Assembly (NCBI GenBank): GCA_018105865.1
Contig: CM030859.1
Span: 5,260,343-5,324,342 of the forward strand
Length of the DNA stretch: 64,000 nucleotides
Direction of reading: 5' to 3'
From: Metaphire vulgaris
Taxonomy: Eukaryota > Annelida > Clitellata > Crassiclitellata > Megascolecidae
Below are positions 45,380-57,320 of the stretch, piece by piece. Under the pieces are notes generated by a model. The model did not search any database. It had not been told where the DNA came from and saw only the letters and a program-made list of their open reading frames with translations. Within the stretch, counting starts at the first letter, position 1; the number at the start of each line of letters is the position of its first letter. Made by a program: the position numbers and the translations under genes.

Positions 45380-45503
45380 TGAAGACTTTTTGTCAAGGGG
45401 TTTGGTCACAATGCGCGGAGAACCCAAGTTAAGCAATGACCCCAAATTCAAAATACCGAGCATGAGCGCCGTCAGTCCTTGATTTAAGGTGTCTATGATT
45501 TTA
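43083..45503. mobile_element. 2.4-kb palindromic element with ~700-bp inverted arms
   Basis: The left arm (about 43083-43781) reappears inverted at about 44539-45503, the right arm being longer because of a (TTA)n tract (45333-45379) and an inserted segment (about 44855-45005). Arms match closely: CCTTAAATCAAGGACT / AGTCCTTGATTTAAGG, and TATGCAATCGGT...AGTTCTACCGATTGCATA. The ~760-bp centre contains a transposase remnant whose 3' end runs into the right arm. Confidence 0.88.
43965..44618 (+). pseudogene. Decayed transposase (IAGYLSRK / DRGGLTRP type)
   Basis: Frames give DVLAAAKVQRLHQLAKFD, then after shifts DETLKHKIIFIAGYLSRKFP, and NELDRGGLTRPTLSTTFFVH to the stop at about 44616. An IAGY...K motif followed by RGGLT.P is seen in the C-terminal regions of P-element/THAP9-like and some other DNA transposases. 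The family assignment is tentative. At least two frameshifts are present. Confidence 0.45.
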
Positions 45504-46839
45504 ATAGACATCAATAGTTTTAAAAAATCGTGAAAACTGTTGCCTCGTGTCAAAAGGTTGCAAGCTCCAGAGTGTAGCCTCTCAGAAAGTGGGGTCTCAA
45601 GCCTAGGGCCTAATAGGAGTTTACGCCTATGATCAAAGCCCTCTCCCAATTTAAGGTAACACTAGATTAAAATCTTGAACTTTGGAACAAGTTTTTTCTG
45701 ACTATATGACAGATATTCAGCAATCACCGAACCCTCATTAGATAGAATTTTCATTATGTTTCTACAGAATTTTTTCCACTAGTATTGCCTACCCAGAAAC
45801 CCCCAGGCCGATGCCCCTCCTGTAGTTGCGTTAATGGACATCAAGGCAAACATACGCATGTCATTTAGTCCGATTAGGGGGTTTGGGAGCCGCAACCGCA
45901 GAAATATTGAGTATTATTAAAATGGAAATTAGACAACAGACAGTGAGCATAGCACAATTAGCACAGTTTAAGCACGTTAATTATGATTTATTACTGAGTG
46001 GTCAAAAGCTGTAATACAAATTACGTATATCGATTTCTGTCGATAATCGCTCAACCCGACCTCAAATGTTTCTCGACGGTTTTGCGCAAATCCCACGACT
46101 GATCTCAGCCAGAAAATAAGGGTCTGGTCATTCATGGCTCCGTCTATAGCGCCTGAAAGGCAATAAGTTCACTCATACTTATGTACCAAAGGTAGGTGGC
46201 TAAGAAGAACAATGAATGGCTAAAGATTGCTACAGATGGCTAAGCAATTGTATGGCTGTGCAGTAATTTTTCTATACAGTGATTTTGAACGAAGACTGTC
46301 TGACAAGAGATGGAGAAAGAGTACAGAGAGACTGAGCAGAATACAAAGACACGAAGGAGTAGAAGACGGACAGGCATGCGGATTGACCGATAGAGGCTTT
46401 GGCAGATGCAATAAAGCTGAGCGTCTGACAGTGCTTCCAGAAGCAGGTTTTAATAGAGAAATGCTGGGCATGAATGGAAGCCAGTGTAATTCTTCAGCAG
46501 AAGATCAATCGCTCATTCCGGACATCAGGACGCAATCTATCAACAGAGATTAGTTTTCGTCTTCCTAGAGTCTACGCAGTACACACGCACGAACACACGC
46601 GCATCCACACAGTATACGAATGTGAACTGACTGTGTGACCAGCTTTGCAGCATTTTGATCATTGCTTTTGTTATTTAAAGAACCAAAATTATATATATAT
46701 AATTATTTAACTGCAGAAGCTAAATGAAACTTGTAAAGTTGCAAAAGCAATTACTTTGAAACGAAATATTTTGCAAATGCAATGACATCACAATGACGTC
46801 ACAGGAAGCAACAGAATGTCCTGCTGGATCCAGGACCAT
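45504..46839. other. Intergenic, no gene recognised
   Basis: Non-coding. The 108-codon plus-strand frame at 46227-46553 has no homology I recognise and mixed composition. It is not supported as a gene. Confidence 0.45.
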
Positions 46840-46982
46840 CAGGGGCGTAGTGAAATGGGGTATATCGGCATATATACCCCAAAAATCATTTTTGATGTAT
46901 TTTTAAAGATTTTCAAAGTTTTTAAAGATTTATACCCCCAAATCACATTATACCCCTAAATCAAATTTCTGGCTAAGCCCTG
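46840..46982. mobile_element. Short hAT-type MITE (CAGGGGCGTAGTG)
   Basis: Ends CAGGGGCGTAG... / ...GGCTAAGCCCTG, perfect duplication AGGACCAT (46832-46839 and 46983-46990). Interior rich in TATACCCC. Confidence 0.9.
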
Positions 46983-47879
46983 AGGACCATTGAATGTCTT
47001 TGTCTTCTTTTCGATTCATATCAATCTGTTTGGCTATTTAGCGAACACTACTCCTTTGCATACTCTTCCAGAGGCTTACTTCGGTACTAATTAAATAAAC
47101 TAACCAACTGCTCTCTGTTGTAAACTGTTCTCTGTTGCTGTTTCAACTGGTTGTACTCCTCATTCACCTCCACCTGCGGCGCTTAAATTAATCTCTCTTC
47201 GCACTCTACTCAGTGTTCGTTTGACTTAATCGCCTCCCTAAAGAATGCGTCGAGGTTATAGGTCCAGTTCTTTTGCGTCTCATTGGTCTCTCTCACTGAA
47301 AAGAGCAACGCTGCCTTTCATCCTCGTCTGCTCTTCTCGTGGAGTGGACCATGGACTCCTAAATGATTAGTGGATGGCCAACGGTCTAAGGTACCTTACA
47401 ACAGAGGGCCGAATAAATGCAGCCTTCTGTGTATTTGCATGTAAATTTGTTTTTTTTCAACTTGCAATTGCTCTGATTCTATGAAAGCTAAAAATGCACC
47501 CATGCACCAATGTTTTGCATTTTTATTCCTCTTTCAAACCATCTGTGAAAATTTTAATAAAAGTTGGGATGCGGGTCCACAATCTGACCTGAAATAGAAC
47601 CCCCTCCACAAATATATATCTTTATTCCAAGCTGTGCAGCTAAAATTTTTGAATGGTAACCTAACTTTGGTGAACGACAAAGTTGTAGGGGAATGTAATT
47701 GGAACAAAATTAATTAAAAAATTTGAAAATTGGACAATATTTGGTTGCGATATAGTGCTAGTCTGCATCGCTGTTTCCTCATAGTACACAATGCACAACC
47801 TTATACACATCGGCCCCCTGATGTATAGCGGTCAAATTCTTCTAGCCTCAGTTGATTGTCCAGGTTTCATTTAGTAGTC

Positions 47880-48300
47880 TATGAGTGGACCATGGCTTTG
47901 CTCACGAAGTCATTGCGCTGCCCGAATGACTTCAACCATTATCAATCCATTTCTAACTTGAACTTTTTGTCAAAGATTCTAGAGAAAGCAGTGCTAAATA
48001 AATCATTATTATTAATGCCCATTTGTCTTCTAATGATCTAGTCTCTCTATCTTTATCAGCCTATAGTAAATAGCACTCAAGTGAAGCTGCACTGCTATCT
48101 GCACACGATTATATTACAAATGCAATGGTCCAATGGACAATGAATTATAATTTCTTAATCTTCCGTCGCCTTTGACACTGTTGGTTATTCTATCCTCGTG
48201 TACCGTCTTCAACAATCATTGAAGTTATTGCAATCTCGAGGTGTTTTCAAGATCCTGCAGTTCTACTTATAGAGTGAAAACGAGTATTTAATAATTCCAT
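47880..48300 (+). pseudogene. CR1/L2-like LINE RT fragment, heavily decayed
   Basis: Frames give NHYQSISNLNFLSKILEKAV, then SAYSKHSSEAALLSAHDYIT, then remnants of the FDTVDH block. These are the RT fingers/palm motifs of the same group as 33998-35690, with many stops. Confidence 0.65.
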
Positions 48301-48332
48301 GTAGACTGATTTGGACTTGGGAAATCAATGTG

Positions 48333-48336
<4 letters not shown>

Positions 48337-48378
<42 letters not shown>
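48337..48378. repeat. (GA)n microsatellite
   Basis: About 20 GA units followed by GACA-type decay. Confidence 0.95.
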
Positions 48379-48379
<1 letters not shown>

Positions 48380-49142
48380 GTAGAGAGACAGACAGAGACA
48401 GAAGGAGAGCAATTGTTATACTTCTAAATTTGAGTGATGTAATTTGCAGTAATCTGCGTAACTCTAAATCGATATTTTATAGTAAATTGACTGCAAATTA
48501 GTGTAGCGCACTTTAACCGAGCCTGTATTTTAAGACTACCGGTAGAGCTTCAACCGTAGGCGTCGACAGGATGTCTATTCTGATGTACATTTGCGACGAC
48601 AATTCTTGCTTTTTATCCCTGAAAATCTGAATGATCATTTAGCGGCCGAAGATATTCGAGACTCTTGACAATAATTTTGACTCTATATTCACGTTGTCGA
48701 ACAGAGAAAGGGTGCAGTAGGCATGGATCTGTGAATGCGCGTATGCATCTGTCTTTGTATTCATAATAAATGAGCGCGTGCATGTATGCGTGTCTCGTCT
48801 TAAAATTCTCTCTTCTCTAAATTCTCTTCCTCTTCCTCCTCCTCCACTTCGTCTGTTTTGGAAATGCTAATTATTCTTCGACTTCTAACCAACGCCTTAT
48901 ACAGTAAGCGCTCACTCAATTAAACACGCATCGTGGTTTATCCTTGAATATTTCAGATTTTAAAATGTTGAACAATACTGGCTATAATTCGTACGTTGGC
49001 ACTTCAATTATATTGCACAGGCTCCTCCTCTCGATGGCAAAGCAAAGTCTGGAAACGATGTCTCGTCAATTTCTCCGTCTTTTTGCCAACTCTGACCGTT
49101 GTCTTCGAGTCATTGTTGTGCTTTTGTCTTGCCGAGTGGAGG

Positions 49143-49426
49143 TCTTCTTCTTCTGTGCGTCTTCTTCTGTGCGTCTTCTTCTATCTGCGTCTTCTTCTCT
49201 CTGCGTCTTCTTCTTCTTCTCTCTGCGTCTTCTTCTCTTTGCGTCTTCTTCTTCTTCTCTCTGCGTCTTCTTCTCTCTGCGTCTTCTTCTCTCTGCGTCT
49301 TCTTCTCTCTGCGTCTTCTTCTCTCTGCGTCTTCTTCTCTCTGCGTCTTCTTCTCTCTGCGTCTTCTTCTCTCTGCGTCTTCTTCTCTCTGCGTCTTCTT
49401 CTCTCTGCGTCTTCTTCTCTCTGTCG
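49143..49426. repeat. 16-bp minisatellite GCGTCTTCTTCTCTCT
   Basis: About 16 units of a 16-bp repeat, the last ten nearly perfect, with a few units lengthened by CTT insertions (for example at 49205 and 49245). As 16 is not a multiple of three, all frames cycle through the same Ser/Leu/Cys/Phe words, which explains the long open frames here. Confidence 0.95.
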
Positions 49427-49479
49427 ATGTCATAAATTCATCGACTGCTTCTGAATGAAGAGCTTCAGCAGCTGTTGTC

Positions 49480-49661
49480 AGGTTCGTTCATTCTTCCTTC
49501 TCCCATTCTCCTCTGTATACCTATCTGCCATTCCCCACTGTATCCCACTCTTTCCCAATCTCCTCTGTATCCATAATCCCTCTTTGTAATTCCCTTTGTA
49601 TCCCTCTCTCACATTCTCTGTTGCGTTCCTCTCTTCCCCATATCTCTCAATCCCCGCTGTA

Positions 49662-49716
<55 letters not shown>

Positions 49717-49920
49717 CATTTCATTCTGTTGTATACCTATCTCTCTATACTCTTCAATCCATAATCCCTCTTTGTAATTCCTTTGTATCCCTCTCTGTCC
49801 CACTCCTCGTTCTTTATTATCCCCTCTTCTCTTCAATTCTCCCATTTCCTCGTTGGTGTTTCCATCTCATTCTCATTCCCTATTGCGTTCCTCTCTTCCA
49901 TTCCCCGTCATCTATCCTAT
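49480..49920. repeat. Pyrimidine-rich tract with (CT)n and a ~183-bp imperfect duplication
   Basis: The plus strand is strongly C/T. (CT)n lies at 49666-49713. ATAATCCCTCTTTGTAATTC occurs at about 49568 and again at about 49751, so the block has partly duplicated. Confidence 0.8.
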
Positions 49921-51110
49921 CCCGTAACAGAAAATTCCAATCTATGCATGGGGCTACGCCGTCAGCGAGTTCGAATGCGTATTATATGTCGATGTTATTG
50001 AATTCGGATTCGACTAAAAGGCTGGTAATGGGATCACAGACCCCCGGGCGGTGTCCCAGTGGTCAATGTGACCCCTTATGCAGCACGCTCCCCACTCCGT
50101 CTAATGGTCTGTAATCTCCAGGTCGCTCGAATGGTCAACCGGATTTGGTCAAGTTGACCAGAGCGTCATTTTGAGAAGGGCACAGTGGATTGGATGCGAT
50201 AAGGTCAAGAGCATTGCGGACTCAGGAGTCCTTTTGTCCTGTGGGAGGATTTTAGAGTGACAGTTTATGTCAGACTACAGACGGTGCGTTTTGTGCGTTG
50301 TCGACTTCTTGCTGCACCCGGTGCGGAATTTTCTTTAGCTCGGTATTGACAGTCGAGATTTCGATCATCCTGTGACGAATCGAGGAGCTTTGGTCGTGAA
50401 AAGAGTCACGTGACATTTTTTATGACGTCAGCAGTCGTCGCCGACGATGCTGTGGGTTGCGACGAGTGGAGATGAGGAGGAGAATACGGAATAGAACGAG
50501 GAGGAGGATAACTCGGGTGAGGACGAGAGAAATGAAAAAGAGGACCATGACGATGAAAATGAGAACTAGATGAATAGGAAAGGGGACGAAGAGCAATTGT
50601 TCTGTGTACTGGAATATTGTCTTGTACTTTCTATTAGCGTAGTCACGAGGGGGCACAGTGGGGCTGGGTCCTCTTTATTCGAACCTAGACTAGTCTGAAA
50701 TTTGTGCAAAAGCGAAAAGAAAGTTACATCAGTTGGGGGTAACGAGGGTGATTGCCCATATGCCGTCATATTGTCTAAATTCCAAAGCATGCTCAAAATC
50801 TCTAGATTTGAACCTAATATTATCATAATATTTACGGCTCTCCACTAACCCCCTAGTCGGATGTGGAAAAGTCGAATTGCAGAAACATCAATGGCCCTCG
50901 CTATTCTGGAACAAACTACACTCGTGGTTTCAACATTAAAACTAGCTGTTTGTCCGTCAAAAATGACGGGGCTTGGCTGTTTATACCCGATTTTTTGAAA
51001 ACGTTCTAGCATTTTGTCTAATGACTTGTCCCTAACAGGAACATGGCTTGAGCGGTTTGATATAGGGACGAATTTGAGGGCGGAATAATCTAATGTCTTA
51101 ATTACTTCGG
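49921..51110. other. Intergenic, no gene recognised
   Basis: Non-coding. Minus-strand frames here have neither motifs nor splice context that I can support. Confidence 0.45.
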
Positions 51111-51139
51111 TCAATAATATCCAGTTTGCATGAAGTAAT

Positions 51140-51490
51140 GTGTGGATTGGAGAGAGGGAGGGATGGCGGTGAAGAAGATGGTATGGGAATGGGATGAGAT
51201 TGGAAAGAAAGAGTGAAATAGGGAGATAAAGGAACGAGAGAGTGAGCAGTGGGTAGGACAAGGACAATGTTGGGGAAAAGGAAGGGCGCAGAGTGAGGAA
51301 TGAGAAGGGGATAATAGACAGAGAAAGGGAAGGGACGGTAAATGAAGTAAATACTTCTGAAGCGTAGTATGAGAGGGAAGTGATGAGAACGAGAGGTGGG
51401 CAGAATGGGAAGGGAGATAGTTGGGAAGGAGATAGAAATTGAGAGGGAAGGAAGAGGAAAGGGATGGAGAAGGAGGATTTGAAAAATGAG
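51140..51490. repeat. Purine-rich tract (~350 bp)
   Basis: The plus strand is overwhelmingly G/A (GAGAGGGAGGG, GGAAAGAAAGAG). It produces pseudo-open frames on the minus strand encoding Ser/Leu/Pro/Phe. Such tracts can form triplex DNA. Confidence 0.85.
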
Positions 51491-51986
51491 GAAACACACT
51501 CGCGCATGAAGCGCTATTAGAAAAGTAAACTCGATGCATATTTTGTTTCATTATAATTGAGCAAAGTGGATTTGAATTGTTGTAAATGCGCAGATAAATA
51601 ACTTCAGGCTTGCATAATTTTCGAAGGACTACCACAATGGTAATAGAAATAGAAATGGAAACATCGACGCACTTTAATTGCCACGATGCGTTTTCCGCTC
51701 GATCAGAACGTCAATTGCTCCATTTTTATATTTACGACAAACTTTAACAGAGTTCTGTTTCCTCTAGAATTTTTTGTGAACTCTATCGATTTTCATACGC
51801 CGAACGTGCATGAGTTTCTGTTGAACGTAAGGTTTTAAAGAAAACTGCAGTTACGCATTTACACTGTAATACACTTAGCGACAGTGATCCTACAGTCAGC
51901 TATGATATTGCGGCATTACTGTACTGTATAGTAGCAACACAGGCGAAACATTTCCTCGCAATTCTGGTAAGACTTATAGATTTATA

Positions 51987-52175
51987 CAGTGGCGGCTCCA
52001 CCGAGGGGGCCAGGGGGGGCCCGTGCCCCCTATTGAGAGCCTGGCCCCCCAGTGGCCCTCCCAGTTGGGACCCTATACTTAATGCTACATACATTAAACA
52101 ACAAATGATTGGCCCCCATGATTAGAAGTTGCCACCCCAACGGCCCCCACTTGCCAAATTCTAGAGCCGCCACTG
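51987..52175. mobile_element. Short hAT-type MITE (CAGTGGCGGCTCC)
   Basis: Ends CAGTGGCGGCTCCAC / CTAGAGCCGCCACTG, perfect duplication GATTTATA (51979-51986 and 52176-52183). It is the simple form of the family whose longer copy at 37450 holds a LINE tail. No internal motif. Confidence 0.95.
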
Positions 52176-52344
52176 GATTTATAGCTGAATGCGAATATGT
52201 CTTTCACATGTTTGTGTTGCGTAATGTTTGTAAGAAAGCTGAACTTCGATATGTTGCCATGTAATAATGCCTGTGCATGCTTGAGCACCTGAGCACACAT
52301 AGTCTAATGTTGATTTTCCTGCAGTGTTTCAAATGCGTCGGTCA

Positions 52345-53430
52345 CAGTGTTGTTTCAGTTAACTTTAACTGTAACTGAAATATCAGCAGTGTTGTGACAA
52401 TTGAAATAGTCAATACTATTTAAATACTATTTAAATAGTTCTGTACTATTTAAGCGACTATTTTAAATAGTTAGCGAACTTACCTAATTAAATAGTATTT
52501 ATAAATAGTTTAGCACTATTTATAAATACTTGATTTTAAATAGTTGTATTATGTTATCATCTCAAAGCGTAGAAATCTCTTAAGTGACAAAGCATTTGAG
52601 AAACTGCTGCTCCTCAAGATTAATCAAGACTTTTGGTGAATAACCTAACAGCCTAGTAACAGGTGACTGTATTACTGATCAATGTGATCGTGCAGATAAC
52701 TAGTGACAGTGCTTTTAGATTATAACATTCGTCAGTGATAAATGATAATACAGTTTTCATTTTGACATTGAAAAATCAAATAGTATTTAAATACTATTTA
52801 AATAGTTGCAAACTATTGGCTATTGGAAACTATTTTAAATAGTATTTAAGCTCAACTATTTGCAATAGTATTTAAATAGTCTAGTCAACTATTGTTCCAA
52901 ACACTGAATATCAGTTAACTGAAAAATAACAAATCAGTTAACTGTAACTGAAACTGAAACTGTAACTGAAAAATGTCAATAACTGTAACTGTAACTGTAA
53001 CTGAAAAATAAATAACTGAAATAGCTAAAATAACTGAAAAATAATTGTATATATAGTTGCGTACTAATTCTGGTTTTGATGTCTTAAAATCATATTGTAA
53101 ATACATGACATGCTTACAATATTTTTATGTCATGATTTGATGAACGTTTTGATGGACATGCATATGAAAATATTTATATATCAGTAGATTTTTCAATCAA
53201 TTAGAGAGAGCAGGGTGATTGTGTATTAAGAAAAAACGTCGAAATTTCATTAATGTGTTCAATGGCGATTAACTGAAAATAACTGAAAATAACTGAAATA
53301 TAAATAACTGTAACTGAAACTGTAACTGAAAAATGACAATAACTTTAACTGTAACTATAACTTTAAAATAATTTCAATAACTCTAACTGTAACTGTAACT
53401 GAAAAATAATCAATAACTGAAACAACACTG
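52345..53430. mobile_element. hAT-ended element made of TAACTG-type repeats
   Basis: Ends CAGTGTTGTTTCAGTTA / TAACTGAAACAACACTG are exact inverses, flanked by perfect GTCGGTCA (52337-52344 and 53431-53438). Both sides of the interior consist of degenerate TAACTGAAACTG / AATAACTGTAAC arrays. It contains the nested element 52387-52906. Confidence 0.94.
52387..52906. mobile_element. Nested hAT-ended element of TATTTAAATAGT repeats
   Basis: Ends CAGTGTTGTGACAAT / ATTGTTCCAAACACTG, perfect duplication AATATCAG (52379-52386 and 52907-52914). Sub-terminal clusters of the partly palindromic TATTTAAATAGT lie near both ends. Confidence 0.92.
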
Positions 53431-54309
53431 GTCGGTCATAGTAGTGAAACATAAACAATGTGTGACCTCAGAAGGTCATGAACTGAACTACTGTCAAACA
53501 TAATATTTTATCGGTTAAATGTGGTTTAGAGTAAACTGCCTTTTCATGTCCAGTGCCTCCTTACCTGCTCTTTCTAATGTTGCGTTTATAATAAAAAAAT
53601 ACACGAAAAAATACACGAAAAAATACGAAATACAAACTGCAATCGGCGGCTTCATCAGAGGCTATGCATTGATTTGAGTAACGTTTTGCTAACTGATTGC
53701 CACAGAAGTTGCTTCTCATCTAAGAAGTGCACTGATACTACAATCGGCATCGGTTAAACAATGCATTGAGAACCTGTTGCAATATCTCTGACCTTCAGTC
53801 TTCTCTACGGACATGATCATTTGCTGCATTTAAATCCCAATCAACATTCTGATTCCTTTTCGTTGTCGTTTGATGCCCTATTCCAACGCTCGGTTCTAAA
53901 GCTTTCCTAATGCGCAAGGTTCTTTCATTGTAGCGTCGAAACCAAGGTACTTCGACGCTAAAGGGGTTTTAGGGAACGATGGTGCTTTGATGGGAGGGGA
54001 GGCGCTGAGAGGGGCAATCATTCGCCCCATAAGATGAATGCTCTCGTCGAGAATGGCGCTCTCATTCTAGCGCCCTTACAAAGTCCGTCGCTTCCCTCTT
54101 GCCATTACGCCAAATGAAAACAGCGCTCGATTCCTCGCTCGACGCAAACGCCATCGTCATCGTCATCGTCATCAGTATCACCATCATCATCGTCATCGTC
54201 GTCATCTGCCTATATGTCGTTGTATCATGCGCGAGTTTTTGCATATGGCTGTGTGTTTGGGCGCTCATATTTTGATAAATGTCACCATGTGCTTCTTTGA
54301 CAAGTCAGC

Positions 54310-54315
<6 letters not shown>

Positions 54316-54361
<46 letters not shown>
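54316..54361. repeat. (TA)n microsatellite
   Basis: About 22 TA units. Confidence 0.95.
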
Positions 54362-54364
<3 letters not shown>

Positions 54365-54671
54365 GCACACGTATGTGTGTGCACTGACATTCGTGCAGAC
54401 TGCAGAACTCTACTGTTTTGGATGTGTGGACTCTCAATGCATAGAATTAACCAGAAAACGATTTTTCATGAAATTGTATAAATTTCAATTTGTTTCTCTT
54501 TCGGCAAGAATTAAAACGTCGTTTTCTTTTAAAATTCCGCTAACAGACTTTAAAATTAGATTTCACTATTTAATTTCTCATGGCATTAACTATGTAGTGT
54601 GACAGTTTAATTCATATTTCTGTTAAGCACGATTCGGGATGAGAAATGTTTGAATAACCTCATAATAAATA

Positions 54672-54753
<82 letters not shown>

Positions 54754-54773
54754 TGATGATGATGATGATGATG

Positions 54774-54814
<41 letters not shown>

Positions 54815-54855
54815 TAATAATAATAATAATGATGATGATGATGATGATGATGATG

Positions 54856-54896
<41 letters not shown>
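54672..54896. repeat. Alternating (GAT)n / (AAT)n block
   Basis: Three GAT runs alternate with three AAT runs over 225 bases, in constant triplet phase except for one slip near 54810. Confidence 0.95.
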
Positions 54897-54897
<1 letters not shown>

Positions 54898-55526
54898 CAA
54901 TAATGCAATAATGATGATGATGATGATAATGAATATGATAATAATAATAATAATAATAATGCAATAATGCAATAATTGCAGCGGGAGCGCTTCTGAGTGA
55001 TTCTTCAGAAGAGGCGCTATACAAATATTTTGTTACATTACATTACAATAATAATAACAATAACAATAATAAGAAGAATAAGAATTAGAATACAATAACC
55101 TTAGCATCGTAGAATACAGAACTAAATGTAATGAAAGAATGCATCGATAATAAGGCTATGCGCTGCTGATATCATGCGCTGCTGATATATTGAAGTTTCC
55201 GATTGGCGCCGGTTAATGGCGGCCAGCATGCTCATGTGCATGTCTTGGAAAAGCGCCGTTCTGGGCAGTTCGACGATATTTTGCGTTCATTTCAGCGCAA
55301 AATGTGCGGGCAGTGACCTTCTCGTCATTTTCGGGAGGTCATCTGCGCTTTTCTCGGGTGGATTCGGACGTTTTTAGTCGCTGCATGATTCGTCGCGTGT
55401 CTGGTCCACCATTTTGTTCTGCAATTTTTCATCGACGCGGCTTGGCAGAACTGCAGACTAGATACCCGTGCGGGAATGCTGCGACTTCCGTCCTAATCGT
55501 AATCCTAATCGGAATTCTATCCTAAG

Positions 55527-55780
55527 CAGTGCTTTTTTGTAAAAAAAATAGGTGCCGGTACTCACGGTGGATTGCCTAACTTTTCCATTACGATTATGTG
55601 GTCTGTGGCTAGAATTTAACATAGAAGTAACAATTTTCAAATAATTCCATTTTAACAAATAATAGTAAATTAGTAATACAAATTAATAATAAACGTTTAA
55701 GCACAAGAAAATTATTTTTTTCACACCTTGAAAAAGGTTCCGGTACGCCGTACCGGCGCGTACCGTCACAAAAAGCCCTG
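55527..55780. mobile_element. hAT-type MITE (CAGTGCTTTTTTGT)
   Basis: Ends CAGTGCTTTTTTGT / ACAAAAAGCCCTG, perfect duplication ATCCTAAG (55519-55526 and 55781-55788). GGTACGCCGTACCGG palindromic block near the right end. Confidence 0.93.
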
Positions 55781-56343
55781 ATCCTAAGTCAGATTTACCT
55801 AGTTCGGCGACGGTCTACTCACGGGAGTCCGCATCTCAGACATTCTCCGTGTGGTCTTGCCTCGCGGACAGTTCTCACAACATCTGTGGAATTTTCAGCA
55901 TCTTATCCCGTGTTTTGTTCCTTTGACGTGTCTGTTGCGGACGGTTATACAGCGGAAGGCCGCTTTCTACGGGATTCGCCACCGTGTGTGTTAGTGCGGC
56001 GCTTTTCTATGTTCCCATCAGGGCGGACTTTACGCTGTCTTTGTCATCCTACGTTCGCGATCGGCATGCCAAATTATGTCAAAGCGCCTTTGACTTCGGC
56101 CTTCGTCGTGCGTACGGCGCTATAGAAGTCGTCGAGAAAGATAAAGATAAAGATGATGTTGTGGCGAACCGGTGTAGCATATTATAATGAGGCCTCTAAA
56201 ATCAAGATGGCTCCCCCGGTCATTATTATATAATATAACAATAACTCTCTCTATATTATAATAACTTTTGGCTAATAATAGGCCTAAAAATTAAACAAAA
56301 TAACCCCAATTTATAAAAATGTCTCTAAAATCGACGGTTATAT

Positions 56344-56510
56344 GAAATTATAGACCCATTTCCAATCTCCCAGTTTTCCTAAAATTCCTGAAAGGGCAAG
56401 CTCTCAGTGCACCAGAATGTTAATCTACTTAGATGCATTTAATATGCTATCCACTGAAAAATATGGTTTCAGCCCTATTTCTCCACTTAAATGCCAATAA
56501 TGAATTTAAT
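56344..56510 (+). pseudogene. LINE RT fragment
   Basis: A plus-strand reading gives NYRPISNLPVFLKFLKGQ, the first RT motif of CR1/L2-type LINEs, followed by decayed sequence ending EKYGFSP. Very short and non-functional. Confidence 0.55.
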
Positions 56511-57134
56511 TGATACCAAAACAATAAATTTTTAATCCCACAAGCACACTATTGGAACAAATTTTAATATAAAAATTTTTTTGGTGACATTTTAGGCCAA
56601 GACATTATCTCAGACATTTTGTCTTCTGAAAAACCTCGGAGTTAATATAATCAGAATAAAGTTATTATTATATATATAATAATGATGGGGAGTCATTAAA
56701 AATATAGATATAGTAATGCAGGGGGAGTTATTATTATATGCGGAGTCATTATAATATACTATACCGTTTAATTGGTGCGCTCGAGGTCCCTAGGCCTCTA
56801 AAACTCAAGATGGCTCTGAACCCGGTCTATTAACCTCAGGGTAAGACAACACGATGGTATCAGGCACGTGTCCGTAAATATCGTTGAGTTCCAGGTTTTG
56901 GCTAATAATACTTGGCTATCACACAACAGCACTCTATCTAGTACATCGCCAAGTTTCCTTGGTGCACAAGCACCTTTCCAATGACTCGACGTTCTATCTT
57001 CCTAAAACTTATCTTACATTGCCCTTCCCTTTCCACGCACCGCACTTCTCCTTTGTAGCTCGAGTACACCGAGCCTAGCTCTCAGTGCACTACATCTCTG
57101 GTGCACCGCACATCTCGCACCGCACCTTTAGTGC

Positions 57135-57320
57135 TTCTACTCTCAGGGTGCTCTCTTACCTCAAGGTGCTCTCCTCTTAAGGTGCCTTCCTATCTATCCA
57201 GGGTGCTTTCTACCTGAGGTGCTCTCCTTAAGGGACTCTCCTTAACTCCGGGTGCTTTCCACCTAAGGTGCTCTCTCTATCCAGGGTGCTTTCTACCTGA
57301 GGTGCTCTCCTTAAGTGCTT
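57135..57320. repeat. Degenerate minisatellite (GGTGCTCTC / GGTGCTTTC)
   Basis: About ten variants of GGTGCTCTCCTTAAG and GGTGCTTTCTACCTGA in tandem. Confidence 0.8.

Larger units (their letters stand above)
53439..55526. other. Non-coding region with microsatellites
   Basis: No gene recognised. Contains a TACACGAAAAAA short tandem (53590), a CATCGT-type run (54145-54210), (TA)n and a GAT/AAT block. Sequence around 55000 (GGCGCTATACAAATATTTTG followed by ATTACATTACAATAATAATA) resembles a LINE/SINE 3' tail. Confidence 0.5.

Noticed and set aside
46227..46553. 108-codon plus-strand frame
   Set aside because: No recognisable domain, and a comparable frame is open on the opposite strand.
48944..49458. 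Three overlapping frames of 119-163 codons with SASSSLCVFF-type repeats
   Set aside because: The 16-bp minisatellite cycles through all frames, so long open frames are expected by chance.
50845..51635. Minus-strand frames up to 220 codons, Ser/Pro/Leu/Phe-rich
   Set aside because: They lie over a purine-rich tract that lacks stops on the opposite strand. Three frames are open together and no domain is seen.
52350..53430. Possible satellite or telomere-type array of TAACTG words
   Set aside because: The TIRs and perfect target duplication show the array is the interior of a transposon, not a satellite.
54607..55024. Overlapping frames of poly-Ile/Leu/Tyr/His on the minus strand
   Set aside because: Products of the GAT/AAT block.
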